Made by a program: the position numbers and the translations under genes. Of a DNA stretch of 64,000 nucleotides, positions 47,098 to 54,862 are shown in pieces. Position 1 is the first letter of the stretch; every line of letters starts with the position of its first letter. The notes under the pieces are model-generated. The model was not told the DNA's origin, made no database searches, and was given only the letters and a program-made list of their open reading frames with translations. Origin of the DNA: Bacteroidales bacterium (GTDB lineage Bacteria > Bacteroidota > Bacteroidia > Bacteroidales > F082); assembly GCA_017549805.1 (NCBI GenBank), contig JAFYNJ010000029.1, positions 1 through 64,000 on the forward strand, in the 5' to 3' direction.

Positions 47098-48330
47098 TCA
47101 ATCTATGTCGATTCTCTCGATATAGCTTCTCAGCTTCCCCAACGAAGTATGCTGTCGTCTGAGGATATACAGATGACGGTTCCATAACGCCACCTTGCTG
47201 TATATATCGACATCGATCCTTGCTTTCGGTGTGGTTTCCCCTGTGTTGATGTTGATCTCGTTGAGCCAATAGCCGATAAAAGTATAGAACTTGTTCTTGG
47301 CAGGGTCTTGCAAGATCTGTGGTTTCCAGTCGCTTTTCTGGGGGTAGTCAATGGGGCATGACTTGAGTTCTTTCAGGTTCTGGTCATATTGGCGAATCAT
47401 GCCGTTGTCGTTGTCGAAATACACCAGCTTTTTGCCAGCCAAGGCCAGATGCGCCGAGCTGTCGCGGAACCAAGCAATCCTTACAAATCGTTCCCAATCC
47501 TCAATCGAGGGACCATGCTTGGGCATGTTCGCTGCCGCAAACTTCATCTCATCAAAGAAATTCTGGTATTCGTCCGACCCGTCATCAACGAACAAAGGCT
47601 GTTTTTCTTTCGTTGCCACATCAATCCTGTAGAACATTGAAGAAAAGCCTTGCATGATGGTTGTTCTCAGATAAAGATGGTGGTCGGTCAGAAACAGGCA
47701 GTCTCCCATCACGGCATTGTAGCGATAGCGATCCGTGGCAATAAAAGGTTTTGTTTTATCATTCAGATCAATTTGATAGACGCTATCAGAGGCCATCAGC
47801 TGGCAGTTGCCCATGCAATCCTTCAGCAGGCGTGTGGGCTTGATGCGCTTGGGAATGGGTACGGTATCGAATACTTTGATGTCCACATCTGCCAAGAGAA
47901 GTCGGTATTTGTTTCCGTTGCCTTGAAGCATACAGACGATGCCGTCATACACCTCAAAATCCATGATGATGTTCCAGTCTCCCTCGAAATGGGGCCGATC
48001 CGCCAAGATGCTGACTTCATTCAAGGCATATTCTTGCTTCCGCATCTTGAAGCTGATGTTGATAGAATCCCGTTCCAGCTGCTTCGGCGTGATGCCTACC
48101 ACGGTATCCTGATACCCGATGCAGGAATAATGCAGGTTGATTCGATTGTTTCTTTCGGGCAGCATCAAAGTGTATTGGCCTTTGGCATTGGTTACCGTCC
48201 CGTGCTGGGTGTTGAGCACGCTGATGTTCACGTTTTCCACGCCGAGGTTGCCGTAAACCACGGTTTTAGTCTGCGCAAACAGGGCTACGCTGACGATGCC
48301 GCAAAGCAATAGTAAAATGATCTTTTTCAT
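47098..48330 (-). CDS. carboxypeptidase-regulatory-like plus propeller-like protein (paralogue 3)
   Basis: The 410-residue protein has a signal peptide ending ALFAQ, a carboxypeptidase-regulatory-like beta-sandwich (about 24-105, YGNLGVENVNISVLNTQHGT, CIGYQDTVV), and a region with repeated strands resembling a six-bladed propeller. It is closest in its N-terminal domain to the 49616-50968 protein. No catalytic motif is seen; the protein may be a sensor or structural partner at the envelope. Its ATG overlaps the upstream stop, so it is coupled to the operon. Confidence 0.7.
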   Translation of the reverse strand: MKKIILLLLCGIVSVALFAQTKTVVYGNLGVENVNISVLNTQHGTVTNAKGQYTLMLPERNNRINLHYSCIGYQDTVVGITPKQLERDSINISFKMRKQEYALNEVSILADRPHFEGDWNIIMDFEVYDGIVCMLQGNGNKYRLLLADVDIKVFDTVPIPKRIKPTRLLKDCMGNCQLMASDSVYQIDLNDKTKPFIATDRYRYNAVMGDCLFLTDHHLYLRTTIMQGFSSMFYRIDVATKEKQPLFVDDGSDEYQNFFDEMKFAAANMPKHGPSIEDWERFVRIAWFRDSSAHLALAGKKLVYFDNDNGMIRQYDQNLKELKSCPIDYPQKSDWKPQILQDPAKNKFYTFIGYWLNEININTGETTPKARIDVDIYSKVALWNRHLYILRRQHTSLGKLRSYIERIDID

Positions 48331-49607
48331 AGTATTTCTTGTTTCTCAATATTAACTTGATATAACGCCTGCCGGTGGTTGTTTCCGGTGGGATAAAGGA
48401 AATACAGCACCCCGTTGTGTACCCGCAACATCTCCGCAAAAGGATAACCGCTGAGGTCCAAGATGGGCGTTGCAGTGCCTGTTTCTAAGTTGATGCGCAT
48501 CAAGGTGGACATGCCGTCGGTGACGAAAAACGAATAAAACTCTTTTCTCGCCCGATCCACCATCATGGACTTTTTCCAGCGTTTGTCAACCACTGTGTTT
48601 CCCGTCCATTTCTTGTGTTGGTGGAAGGTCAGCGGATAACGCTCCAATTCCTCGCCGACTTCATCGTAAATGATGGTTTCGCAATCCGTATAGGCAAAGA
48701 GGTAAAAGTGGTTGTCAATGCTGTAAATCGGATTGTAGATATAAAGCAGATGTGGGAAGAAGTTGGTGGTAAGAAAATAGTAATCGTTAGGACCTGCTCT
48801 CCGCAAATCATCGCGTGCATCTTCGTCCACGATATGTTCCAGCAAATACATCGTATCGGCGGTCGGGGTGACGCAATAGTAATACTGCTCCAGGCCGTAA
48901 AAGGCATACCTTCCCGTGATGACCACCTTGTCGGATGCCGCCACAATAGTCCCGTATGTTTTGTAAAAGGTCTCCAGCGAGATGGGCGCATACAAAAACA
49001 TGTCCTTTTTCTGTCCGTCGGTGGTTTCGGTAAAGCCTATCTGGCAGGCGTCCTCGTTGCTGATGACATGGACAAAGCCATAAAAATCCCTGTATAGATT
49101 CTTGTATGCCGAGGATATTTTCATTTCGTGCAGCGTATCCATCTCGAACGACAGATGGAGCAGCGCCGTGTTTCGCATTCGGTAGGCGACGAGATAGATG
49201 CCGTCGTCGCTGATCACATAGTCAAGGACGCTTCTTACGGGATTGTCAAAGGCGATATGGGGCGCATTAGCCGTTACTTCCACTTCGAGCAACTCGTGTT
49301 TTTTGGTTTTCATGCCGATGTTTATCGGCTTCCCATCCAGATCATTTTCATTGATGGTATAATAGACGGGTTCGTAAACCATGTGTGCAAACCGAAACCT
49401 ATCGCCCACTTTGGCTTGTTTATAGGCGAAGCAACCGTTCTCATCAGTAATGGCAACAAGGACCGAGTCACGCACATAAACACTTACGTTTTCGATAGCC
49501 TTGCCTTTCTCGTTTCGGCAAATACCCTGAAGGATCACGGCGTTTTGAGCCTTCAGGCCAATGGAGGCGACAATGAATAGGAATAATATGATACAAGTCT
49601 TTTTCAT
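48327..49607 (-). CDS. carboxypeptidase-regulatory-like plus propeller-like protein (paralogue 2)
   Basis: The 426-residue protein has a signal peptide ending IGLKAQ and a carboxypeptidase-regulatory-like domain (AVILQGICRNEKGKAIENVS), then propeller-style strands (DNPVRSVLDYVISDDGIYLVAY, IYNPIYSIDNHFYLFAYTD). It is more diverged from its neighbours than they are from one another. It lies 8 bp after the first gene and overlaps the next start by 4 bp. Confidence 0.7.
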   Translation of the reverse strand: MKKTCIILFLFIVASIGLKAQNAVILQGICRNEKGKAIENVSVYVRDSVLVAITDENGCFAYKQAKVGDRFRFAHMVYEPVYYTINENDLDGKPINIGMKTKKHELLEVEVTANAPHIAFDNPVRSVLDYVISDDGIYLVAYRMRNTALLHLSFEMDTLHEMKISSAYKNLYRDFYGFVHVISNEDACQIGFTETTDGQKKDMFLYAPISLETFYKTYGTIVAASDKVVITGRYAFYGLEQYYYCVTPTADTMYLLEHIVDEDARDDLRRAGPNDYYFLTTNFFPHLLYIYNPIYSIDNHFYLFAYTDCETIIYDEVGEELERYPLTFHQHKKWTGNTVVDKRWKKSMMVDRARKEFYSFFVTDGMSTLMRINLETGTATPILDLSGYPFAEMLRVHNGVLYFLYPTGNNHRQALYQVNIEKQEIL

Positions 49608-49615
49608 GACGGTTT

Positions 49616-50968
49616 TTATTTGATTTTCATCCGATTAATGACCCCTTGATTGCGATAGCTGTCGAACGAGACGCTGTAGGCATAGTCATCATACACCTTG
49701 AATGCCTTGGGATAAGCCACTTTGCTGGCTTTTTGTCCCATGCCAACGGTACCTTGGGTGGCGTCGTAAAGCCCAAGATGATTGACACCGTTTTGGATGA
49801 AAAGACCGTATGCTTTCCCTGTGGCATCGTCTTTCAGGAACTCGTTCTTGAAATATTTCTCACCCGAGGTAATCTTCAACGGTCGTCTCGACGCAACCTC
49901 AAAGTCCTTGTTGATCTCTACAATCTGGTGGTTGTCCACATCGACAAATTGGAGGAAATCCTTGAACTTGAGTGGCAAGATGCAATACTCTTTTTTCGTC
50001 GCTATGGAGCAATACCAATGTATCTTGAAAAGCAGGCTCCCGGTTTCTCCCAAGCTGATCATATAACCGTCCCAAATGCCTTCGTTGATGAGGTCGATGC
50101 CATCGTTTTCCGCCACCACTTGATGGTATTCGTTTAGGATGGACATCCATTGCGAATGGCAACTCACAAAGCCTATCGTATCCAAAAAGCTACACAACGG
50201 CTTCTGTTCCTTTTTGGGGTCGTTTTTCAATATGTATTCGAAATCCTGGCTTTTGCCATGGTTGTATTTGAGCCAGAACACCCCTTTGTCGTGGACAGCG
50301 GTCTTGATGATGTAGGCATCGTTGAACTCACAAACGATTCGAAGCAGTTTATCGCGGTAAAGCTCTCTTGAAAACACCGAAACGGGCATGATACTATCCC
50401 GCTCGTCCAGATAGACTTGCAGGCAGCTATCCTGACCGACAAGGATGACATCATTAAAACAGTCGATATAGAGCTTTTCGAAGAGCTCGTCATAGTCCAC
50501 ACGGGCTATTTCCGAGCCCTCCAAATCGAGCACCACCATCGAGGAGGCTTTGGGCTTGTTCTCCAAAAGGTAGATATTGCCGTCGAGAAATGCCATGTCG
50601 GCAATATTCCGTCCCTTTTTTGACCGGTAAAAATCGCGGCTCGCCGTCACGCCAACCTCCTGTAGGTTGTAATTCTGTTTTCGCATCCTAAAGCTAACAT
50701 TGATGGAATCCCGTTCCAACTGCCTCGGCGTAAGTTGAACGATGGTATCCCGATAACCAATGCAGGAATAGTACAGGTTGATTTGCTTGGTCCGGTCGTA
50801 CACGGGAAGTTCATAATGCCCTTTGCTATTGGTGCTGGTGCCATATTGCGTGTTGATCACGCTGATGTTGACATTTTCCACACCCAGGTTGCCATAGACC
50901 TTGGTGGTTTGTGCATAGGTGCCTTCAAAAAGGCCAAGCAAGGCAATAATAAGTAGGTATCTTTTCAT
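49616..50968 (-). CDS. carboxypeptidase-regulatory-like plus propeller-like protein (paralogue 1)
   Basis: The 450-residue protein has signal peptide MKRYLLIIALLGLFEGTYAQ, a regulatory-like domain (about 22-105) and a propeller-like region starting near RDFYRSKKGRNIADMAFLDG. That region is clearly homologous to the whole mature part of the 52816-53886 protein. It is the first gene of a three-gene operon. The -7 box lies so close to the ATG that the mRNA may be leaderless. Confidence 0.72.
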   Translation of the reverse strand: MKRYLLIIALLGLFEGTYAQTTKVYGNLGVENVNISVINTQYGTSTNSKGHYELPVYDRTKQINLYYSCIGYRDTIVQLTPRQLERDSINVSFRMRKQNYNLQEVGVTASRDFYRSKKGRNIADMAFLDGNIYLLENKPKASSMVVLDLEGSEIARVDYDELFEKLYIDCFNDVILVGQDSCLQVYLDERDSIMPVSVFSRELYRDKLLRIVCEFNDAYIIKTAVHDKGVFWLKYNHGKSQDFEYILKNDPKKEQKPLCSFLDTIGFVSCHSQWMSILNEYHQVVAENDGIDLINEGIWDGYMISLGETGSLLFKIHWYCSIATKKEYCILPLKFKDFLQFVDVDNHQIVEINKDFEVASRRPLKITSGEKYFKNEFLKDDATGKAYGLFIQNGVNHLGLYDATQGTVGMGQKASKVAYPKAFKVYDDYAYSVSFDSYRNQGVINRMKIK

Positions 50969-50974
50969 GGGAAC

Positions 50975-50982
50975 AAAGTTAA
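50975..50982 (-). promoter_or_regulatory. -7 box (TAACTTTG on minus), near-leaderless
   Basis: Only 6 bp separate the box from the ATG (TAACTTTGTTCCCATG). The same 16 bp precede the gene at 53886. Confidence 0.55.
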
Positions 50983-51128
50983 TGACCGTGTCAATAGATT
51001 TTGCTCCCTTTTCCTTTCAATATAGATTTTTATGGATAAAATGTAAATATAATCAATTGATTTTCTGATTATTGAAAGAGATTTGAATATAGATTATTGT
51101 ATGCTCAGAAAAACCAAAATTGTTTTAA

Positions 51129-51440
51129 TTACCCAGCAACTAATGAGAATTTCAACCCCAGCGCATTCGAAATCAACAAAAACGTTGAGAGTTGCATATC
51201 TGTTTTACCTTGTTCTAAGGAAGAAATGTATTCTCGTTTTTTTCCGATGATTTCACCCAGTTGTTGTTGGGTTATTTTTTGACGCTTGCGTTCGTTTTTA
51301 AGAATTTCGGCATAATACCAAGCTTCTGCTTTGGCTTCAAATTCCTCTCTGTTTTGTGATCCTACTTTGCCGTATTTATTATCAAGTCGAGTCGACGCTG
51401 TCGTCAACTTCGACAGTTTTTTTTCATCCAACTTTGTCAT
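51129..51440 (-). CDS. XRE-family HTH antitoxin
   Basis: The 103-residue protein has a helix-turn-helix of the Cro/C1 type at about 48-100 (ERKRQKITQQQLGEIIGKKREYISSLEQGK). It follows a RelE/HigB-type toxin gene with an ATGA overlap, the usual toxin-antitoxin order for this family. It should bind the operon's promoter and neutralise the toxin. The toxin gene is frameshifted here, so the antitoxin may be kept only as a regulator or immunity gene. Confidence 0.85.
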   Translation of the reverse strand: MTKLDEKKLSKLTTASTRLDNKYGKVGSQNREEFEAKAEAWYYAEILKNERKRQKITQQQLGEIIGKKREYISSLEQGKTDMQLSTFLLISNALGLKFSLVAG

Positions 51441-51788
51441 TTTTCGTCCTCCTTAATGTATTTTGCCAATATTTTTTCGGCCTTGCCGATTTCCTTAACA
51501 TATTGCTTGTTGTTTTTTTTCAAGAAAGAGTTCAAAAACAAAACCCGTTTACTTTCCATAAAATTATTTGCATCTATAGCAAATATTATCGTCCGATACT
51601 CATTGGTTCCAACGGATACCCGTGCCTCATAGAACTTCGTCTTTTCTATATGTTTTACAAACTTTTCATTGACAACATATTGTGACATGATAATGTGTTC
51701 TACATAATCATATTTTGTTTGTGTCTTTGGTTTTTAAACCATCGTAATAATTATTGTATTCTTCCGAATAATAAATCTCTCTTATCAT
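51437..51788 (-). pseudogene. RelE/HigB-like toxin, frameshifted
   Basis: From ATG 51788 the frame reads MIREIYYSEEYNNYYDGLKT and stops at TGA 51708-51710. The neighbouring frame continues as YDYVEHI, then KFVKHIEKTKFYEARVSVGT and NEYRTIIFAID to a stop at 51437. Joined, these give a typical full-length Gp49/RelE-type toxin of about 115 residues. A one-base gain in the A run (plus positions 51713-51716) explains the break. The intact 83-residue frame from ATG 51688 lacks the N-terminal strand-helix. An assembly error cannot be excluded. Confidence 0.8.
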
Positions 51789-51799
51789 TGTTCTCTCTG

Positions 51800-51807
51800 C
51801 AAAATTA
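51800..51807 (-). promoter_or_regulatory. -7 box (TAATTTTG on minus) of the toxin-antitoxin operon
   Basis: The box lies 11 bp upstream of the original toxin ATG at 51788. Confidence 0.55.
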
Positions 51808-51834
51808 TAAATAAAAAGTAAACAATATGAAATT

Positions 51835-51854
51835 TTGTAAGAAATTTCTTACAA
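51835..51854. promoter_or_regulatory. 20-bp perfect palindrome, likely antitoxin operator
   Basis: TTGTAAGAAATTTCTTACAA lies just upstream of the toxin-antitoxin promoter box. Size, symmetry and position suit an XRE-type repressor site. Confidence 0.55.
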
Positions 51855-52006
51855 TTTTTATTGAATTTCAACAATAGTATTGCTTTCGAAGCAAATTTAA
51901 GGAGATTATTGCTATTTCATTACAAATGTTGACAATTATTCAAAAGAATAACGTATTATCGTTCATAGAAGCTAATCGTGATAATCTCTGTCTTATGGGC
52001 GATTTC

Positions 52007-52819
52007 TCATCTCACCAACCCAGCAACCGGCTCTTTCCCAACCTTTTTAATCAGGTTCGAGCGGTATTTCATCACCGTATTCTGGCTCAATTCCAGGATT
52101 TCGGCCTCCTCCTTGATGCGGAACTCGAGGAAGTTGAGCACGAGAAGATCGCATTCCTGCTCGGTCAGGTCGGGATAAGTGGACTTTAGGCGCTCGTAGG
52201 CATGGGGATAAACCGAGTTGAACGCCTCCAAGATGCGTTTGCGTTGGTTGCCCCGTGAGAGGATTTCTTTTGCTTGCTTTTGCAAATTCTCGAAAGTCTG
52301 TTTCTCGATGGCGGATTGCGCAGCATCCAGCTGCCGATCGTAGGCTTCGCGTTGCTGCTGTTGCTCCTCAAGCAAGGTGGCCTCGGCCTTTTTATGTCGT
52401 TTGTGGTTCATGAGAAACACGCCCCCCATCACCAAAAGCACCAGCAAGGCCGCCGCACCAATCAACAGGATGTGTCGATGGGATTTTTGCCGCTCATGGG
52501 TGATGGAAAGATCATAGTTATCAGCCAGAAACAGGGCGTATTCGTTGATTTTTGGCGTGTCGCCTTCATTCAAGGCAATGTCAAGAAGATACCTTGCGGC
52601 TGTGGTCTTTTGCTCGGCATCGTTTTCAAACACGGGTTCCAGATAGACTTTGGCAGAATCAGCCTGTCCATCAAAATAGAAGGCAGTTCCAATGTCCAGA
52701 TACCGATCCCAGCGACCCTCACCGGAAGGCTGGGCGTAGGCAATCAAGGCCGTCGCGCAAACGATTGCCAAGATGAAACCTCCTATGTTTTTCGATATCT
52801 TCATTGCCTCCGGAATCAT
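52007..52819 (-). CDS. membrane-anchored HTH (LuxR-like) regulator
   Basis: The 270-residue protein has a signal peptide or N-terminal helix (MKISKNIGGFILAIVCATAL), a periplasmic helical TPR-like part (about 35-105), a transmembrane helix (117-136), a coiled coil (140-195) and a C-terminal LuxR-type HTH (about 215-265, DLTEQECDLLVLNFLEFRIK, LSQNTVMKYRSNLIKK). It probably senses a periplasmic state and acts on DNA in the cytosol. ATG 52819 overlaps the propeller gene's stop; ATG 52804 would start directly at the signal. Confidence 0.75.
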   Translation of the reverse strand: MIPEAMKISKNIGGFILAIVCATALIAYAQPSGEGRWDRYLDIGTAFYFDGQADSAKVYLEPVFENDAEQKTTAARYLLDIALNEGDTPKINEYALFLADNYDLSITHERQKSHRHILLIGAAALLVLLVMGGVFLMNHKRHKKAEATLLEEQQQQREAYDRQLDAAQSAIEKQTFENLQKQAKEILSRGNQRKRILEAFNSVYPHAYERLKSTYPDLTEQECDLLVLNFLEFRIKEEAEILELSQNTVMKYRSNLIKKVGKEPVAGLVR

Positions 52820-53886
52820 TCGTTAATCTTCACCCTGCTAAGTATCCCCTGGGCTTTTTCCCTGTCGAAGAAGACGCTATAGGCATAGCCGCCATGCACT
52901 TTGAAGGCTCGTGGATAGATGTCATTGCAGGCCTTTTGCCCCATGCTGACGCTGCCTTTGGTCGGGTTGTACAAACCGAGGTAATTCATGCCATCCTTTG
53001 CAAAGAGGCCGTATGTTTTTCCTGTTGCTTCATCGGTAAGGAACTGGTTCTTAAAACATGACGCACCGTAAAGGATCTTCAAAGGCCGCGGGTCGGAAGC
53101 GTTGAACTCCTTATCGACTTCCACAATCTTCAATCCTTGCAAATCGATCAGTTGTAATAAATCCTTATGTTTCAAGGCCACCGTATGATACTCCTTGGCA
53201 ACATTTTGCTTGTACCACAGGATCTGAAGATGGATATTGAGGGTTTTGTTCAAGCGGCGCAAGTCGCCATCCCAAGTGCCTTGACGCAACTCGTTGGCTC
53301 CGAGTGGAACCGCATGGTTGTACATGGCAATAATTTGGTTCAGGTTGGCTTGGCATATCTTGACGGCTTCCGTATTGATAAAGCGGCACAAGGGCCGGGT
53401 CTTCTTTTCCGAATCGTCTTTCAACATATAGGAATAGGTCTGCGCTTGTCCGTGGTATTCTTGGACATGATAATCATGCTTGTCATAAACCATGCTGCGG
53501 AGCACGTAGGCTCCATTGTACTCCAATACAAACCTCGCCACCTTGTCATGAAACTGCTGTTTGGAAAAGGTCGTCAACGGTACGGCTTTCAATTGCCTGT
53601 CAAAATACACTTGCAGGCAGCTGTCTTGGTTGATCAGCAAACAATCACCGAAGCAATCGATATACAATTCCTCGAAAACCTGTTGGAATTCGGTTTCGCT
53701 CAGCTTGTTTCCCTCCAAATCCAATAGGCTCAGTATGGAATTGTGATTGCGGTTCTCAAGGACAAGGATTTGGTTCCCCGAAAAGGCGATATCGGCAATA
53801 TAGCGGTTGCTTTTCGTCCGATAGAAGTCAGCATGGAGACTTCCAACCAGGCACAACAACACAACGATGATCAAATACTTTTTCAT
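52816..53886 (-). CDS. propeller-like secreted protein lacking the regulatory-like domain (paralogue 4)
   Basis: The 356-residue protein joins its signal peptide (MKKYLIIVVLLCLVGSLHA) directly to DFYRTKSNRYIADIAFSGN, which aligns with about residue 110 of the 49616-50968 protein. The rest is co-linear with that paralogue. The carboxypeptidase-regulatory-like domain has thus been cleanly lost, or was gained by the others. It is translationally coupled (ATGA) to the membrane HTH regulator, suggesting that it feeds a signal to it. Confidence 0.72.
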   Translation of the reverse strand: MKKYLIIVVLLCLVGSLHADFYRTKSNRYIADIAFSGNQILVLENRNHNSILSLLDLEGNKLSETEFQQVFEELYIDCFGDCLLINQDSCLQVYFDRQLKAVPLTTFSKQQFHDKVARFVLEYNGAYVLRSMVYDKHDYHVQEYHGQAQTYSYMLKDDSEKKTRPLCRFINTEAVKICQANLNQIIAMYNHAVPLGANELRQGTWDGDLRRLNKTLNIHLQILWYKQNVAKEYHTVALKHKDLLQLIDLQGLKIVEVDKEFNASDPRPLKILYGASCFKNQFLTDEATGKTYGLFAKDGMNYLGLYNPTKGSVSMGQKACNDIYPRAFKVHGGYAYSVFFDREKAQGILSRVKINE

Positions 53887-53893
53887 GGGAACA

Positions 53894-53901
53894 AAGTTAT
53901 T
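53894..53901 (-). promoter_or_regulatory. -7 box (TAACTTTG on minus), near-leaderless
   Basis: Only 7 bp separate the box from the ATG at 53886. The sequence from box to ATG equals that at 50966-50982. Confidence 0.55.
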
Positions 53902-54010
53902 GATTAATTCATCAAAAATCCATTCAAGTTACCCCTATACAGATTTTTATCAACGAAAGACCTTGTCAAGTCATTGATTTTTTGAGTAATAGCGAAACTG
54001 CAAATATAGA

Positions 54011-54745
54011 TTAATAAGGAACAGCCGCGGCTGAATATGCCACGAAAGGAGGGTTGGGATAGTCTTCCTTGTCGTATTCCAAAGTCTGTCCGTCGTTAAT
54101 ACGAAGCACCTTGCCACCTGCTGCGGTGAGGATGGCGTCGGCAGCAGCGGTGTCCCATTCCTTGGTCTTACTGTAACATACATACACGTCGGCGGTGCCT
54201 TCCACCAAACGGGCAAATTTCAAGCTACTGCCTTGGCTGTCGATGACCAAGTCGGGATGCAACGGCCGTAAGACTTTGTCAATGTAATCGTCCACCTCTT
54301 GCGTCCGATGCGATCTACTGACGAGGACGGTGAAAGGTAAGAGGTGAGAGGTGAAAGGTAAGAGGTGTTTGTCACAGGAAGTCCACATTTTATCCAAGGT
54401 GGGGGCGTAGATGACTCCCAAGACAGGCCGCTTGTTCTCAATCAACGCGATATTCACCGTAAACTCGCCGTTGCGTTTTACAAATTCAGCGGTACCGTCC
54501 AAAGGATCCACCAACCAATAACGCCCATAATGAGACCTGTCGGGAGGCAAATCCTCTTCGCTCACAAAAGGCAAGCCCGTCGGTTTCAAGGTTTCCTTGA
54601 TGATGCTGCTTGCACGAAGGTCGGCCTGGGTCACCGGCGAGGCATCGTCCTTCGTGTAAACCTCGAAGGGCTGAGCATAAACTTCCATGATGGCTTCACC
54701 CGCCAAACGGGCGGCCTTGACTGCAATATCCAACCATGATTCCAT
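54011..54745 (-). CDS. cysQ: 3'(2'),5'-bisphosphate nucleotidase (CysQ-like)
   Basis: The 244-residue protein of the inositol monophosphatase family has Glu63-Glu64 in FVSEEDLP, Asp80-Pro-Leu-Asp-Gly-Thr (DPLDGT) and WDTAAADAIL, the usual metal ligands. CysQ dephosphorylates 3'-phosphoadenosine 5'-phosphate in the cytosol. ATG 54745 is used; the longer frame has a 27-residue upstream extension across the promoter box. Residues about 127-139 (HLLPFTSHLLPFT) are encoded by a GGTGAAA-type word repeat and look like an in-frame insertion on the loop before the VLVSRSH strand. Confidence 0.88.
   Translation of the reverse strand: MESWLDIAVKAARLAGEAIMEVYAQPFEVYTKDDASPVTQADLRASSIIKETLKPTGLPFVSEEDLPPDRSHYGRYWLVDPLDGTAEFVKRNGEFTVNIALIENKRPVLGVIYAPTLDKMWTSCDKHLLPFTSHLLPFTVLVSRSHRTQEVDDYIDKVLRPLHPDLVIDSQGSSLKFARLVEGTADVYVCYSKTKEWDTAAADAILTAAGGKVLRINDGQTLEYDKEDYPNPPFVAYSAAAVPY
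54330..54367. repeat. GGTGAAAGGTAAGA word repeat inside cysQ
   Basis: Alternating words GGTGAAAG, GTAAGAG and GTGAGAG fill 38 bp in frame. The word is shared with 22363-22393 between other genes. Confidence 0.75.
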
Positions 54746-54749
54746 GGGA

Positions 54750-54757
54750 CAAAAGTA
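54750..54757 (-). promoter_or_regulatory. -7 box (TACTTTTG on minus), near-leaderless
   Basis: Four bp separate the box from the cysQ ATG (TACTTTTGTCCCATG). Confidence 0.55.
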
Positions 54758-54835
54758 AAAAACACACACATAGTTTATTATAAATAAACTAATAAATTTT
54801 TTTAATTTTTTGACCTCTATGCTCATTTATTCTAC

Positions 54836-54843
54836 TAATTTTG
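54836..54843 (+). promoter_or_regulatory. -7 box TAATTTTG for topA
   Basis: The box lies 19 bp before the topA ATG. A TTTG at 54809-54812 may be the -33 box. Confidence 0.55.
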
Positions 54844-54862
54844 CCGCCGAAATTTTTATGTT

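Noticed and set aside
51926-52189. Plus-strand 87-aa frame opposite the HTH regulator
   Set aside because: It is an antisense shadow of the conserved HTH region without its own motif.
54011-54745. Inositol-1-monophosphatase (SuhB) as the identity of cysQ
   Set aside because: The DPLDGT motif is shared by the whole family, but the overall length and the SRSHR motif near residue 145 fit CysQ better. This remains an inference.
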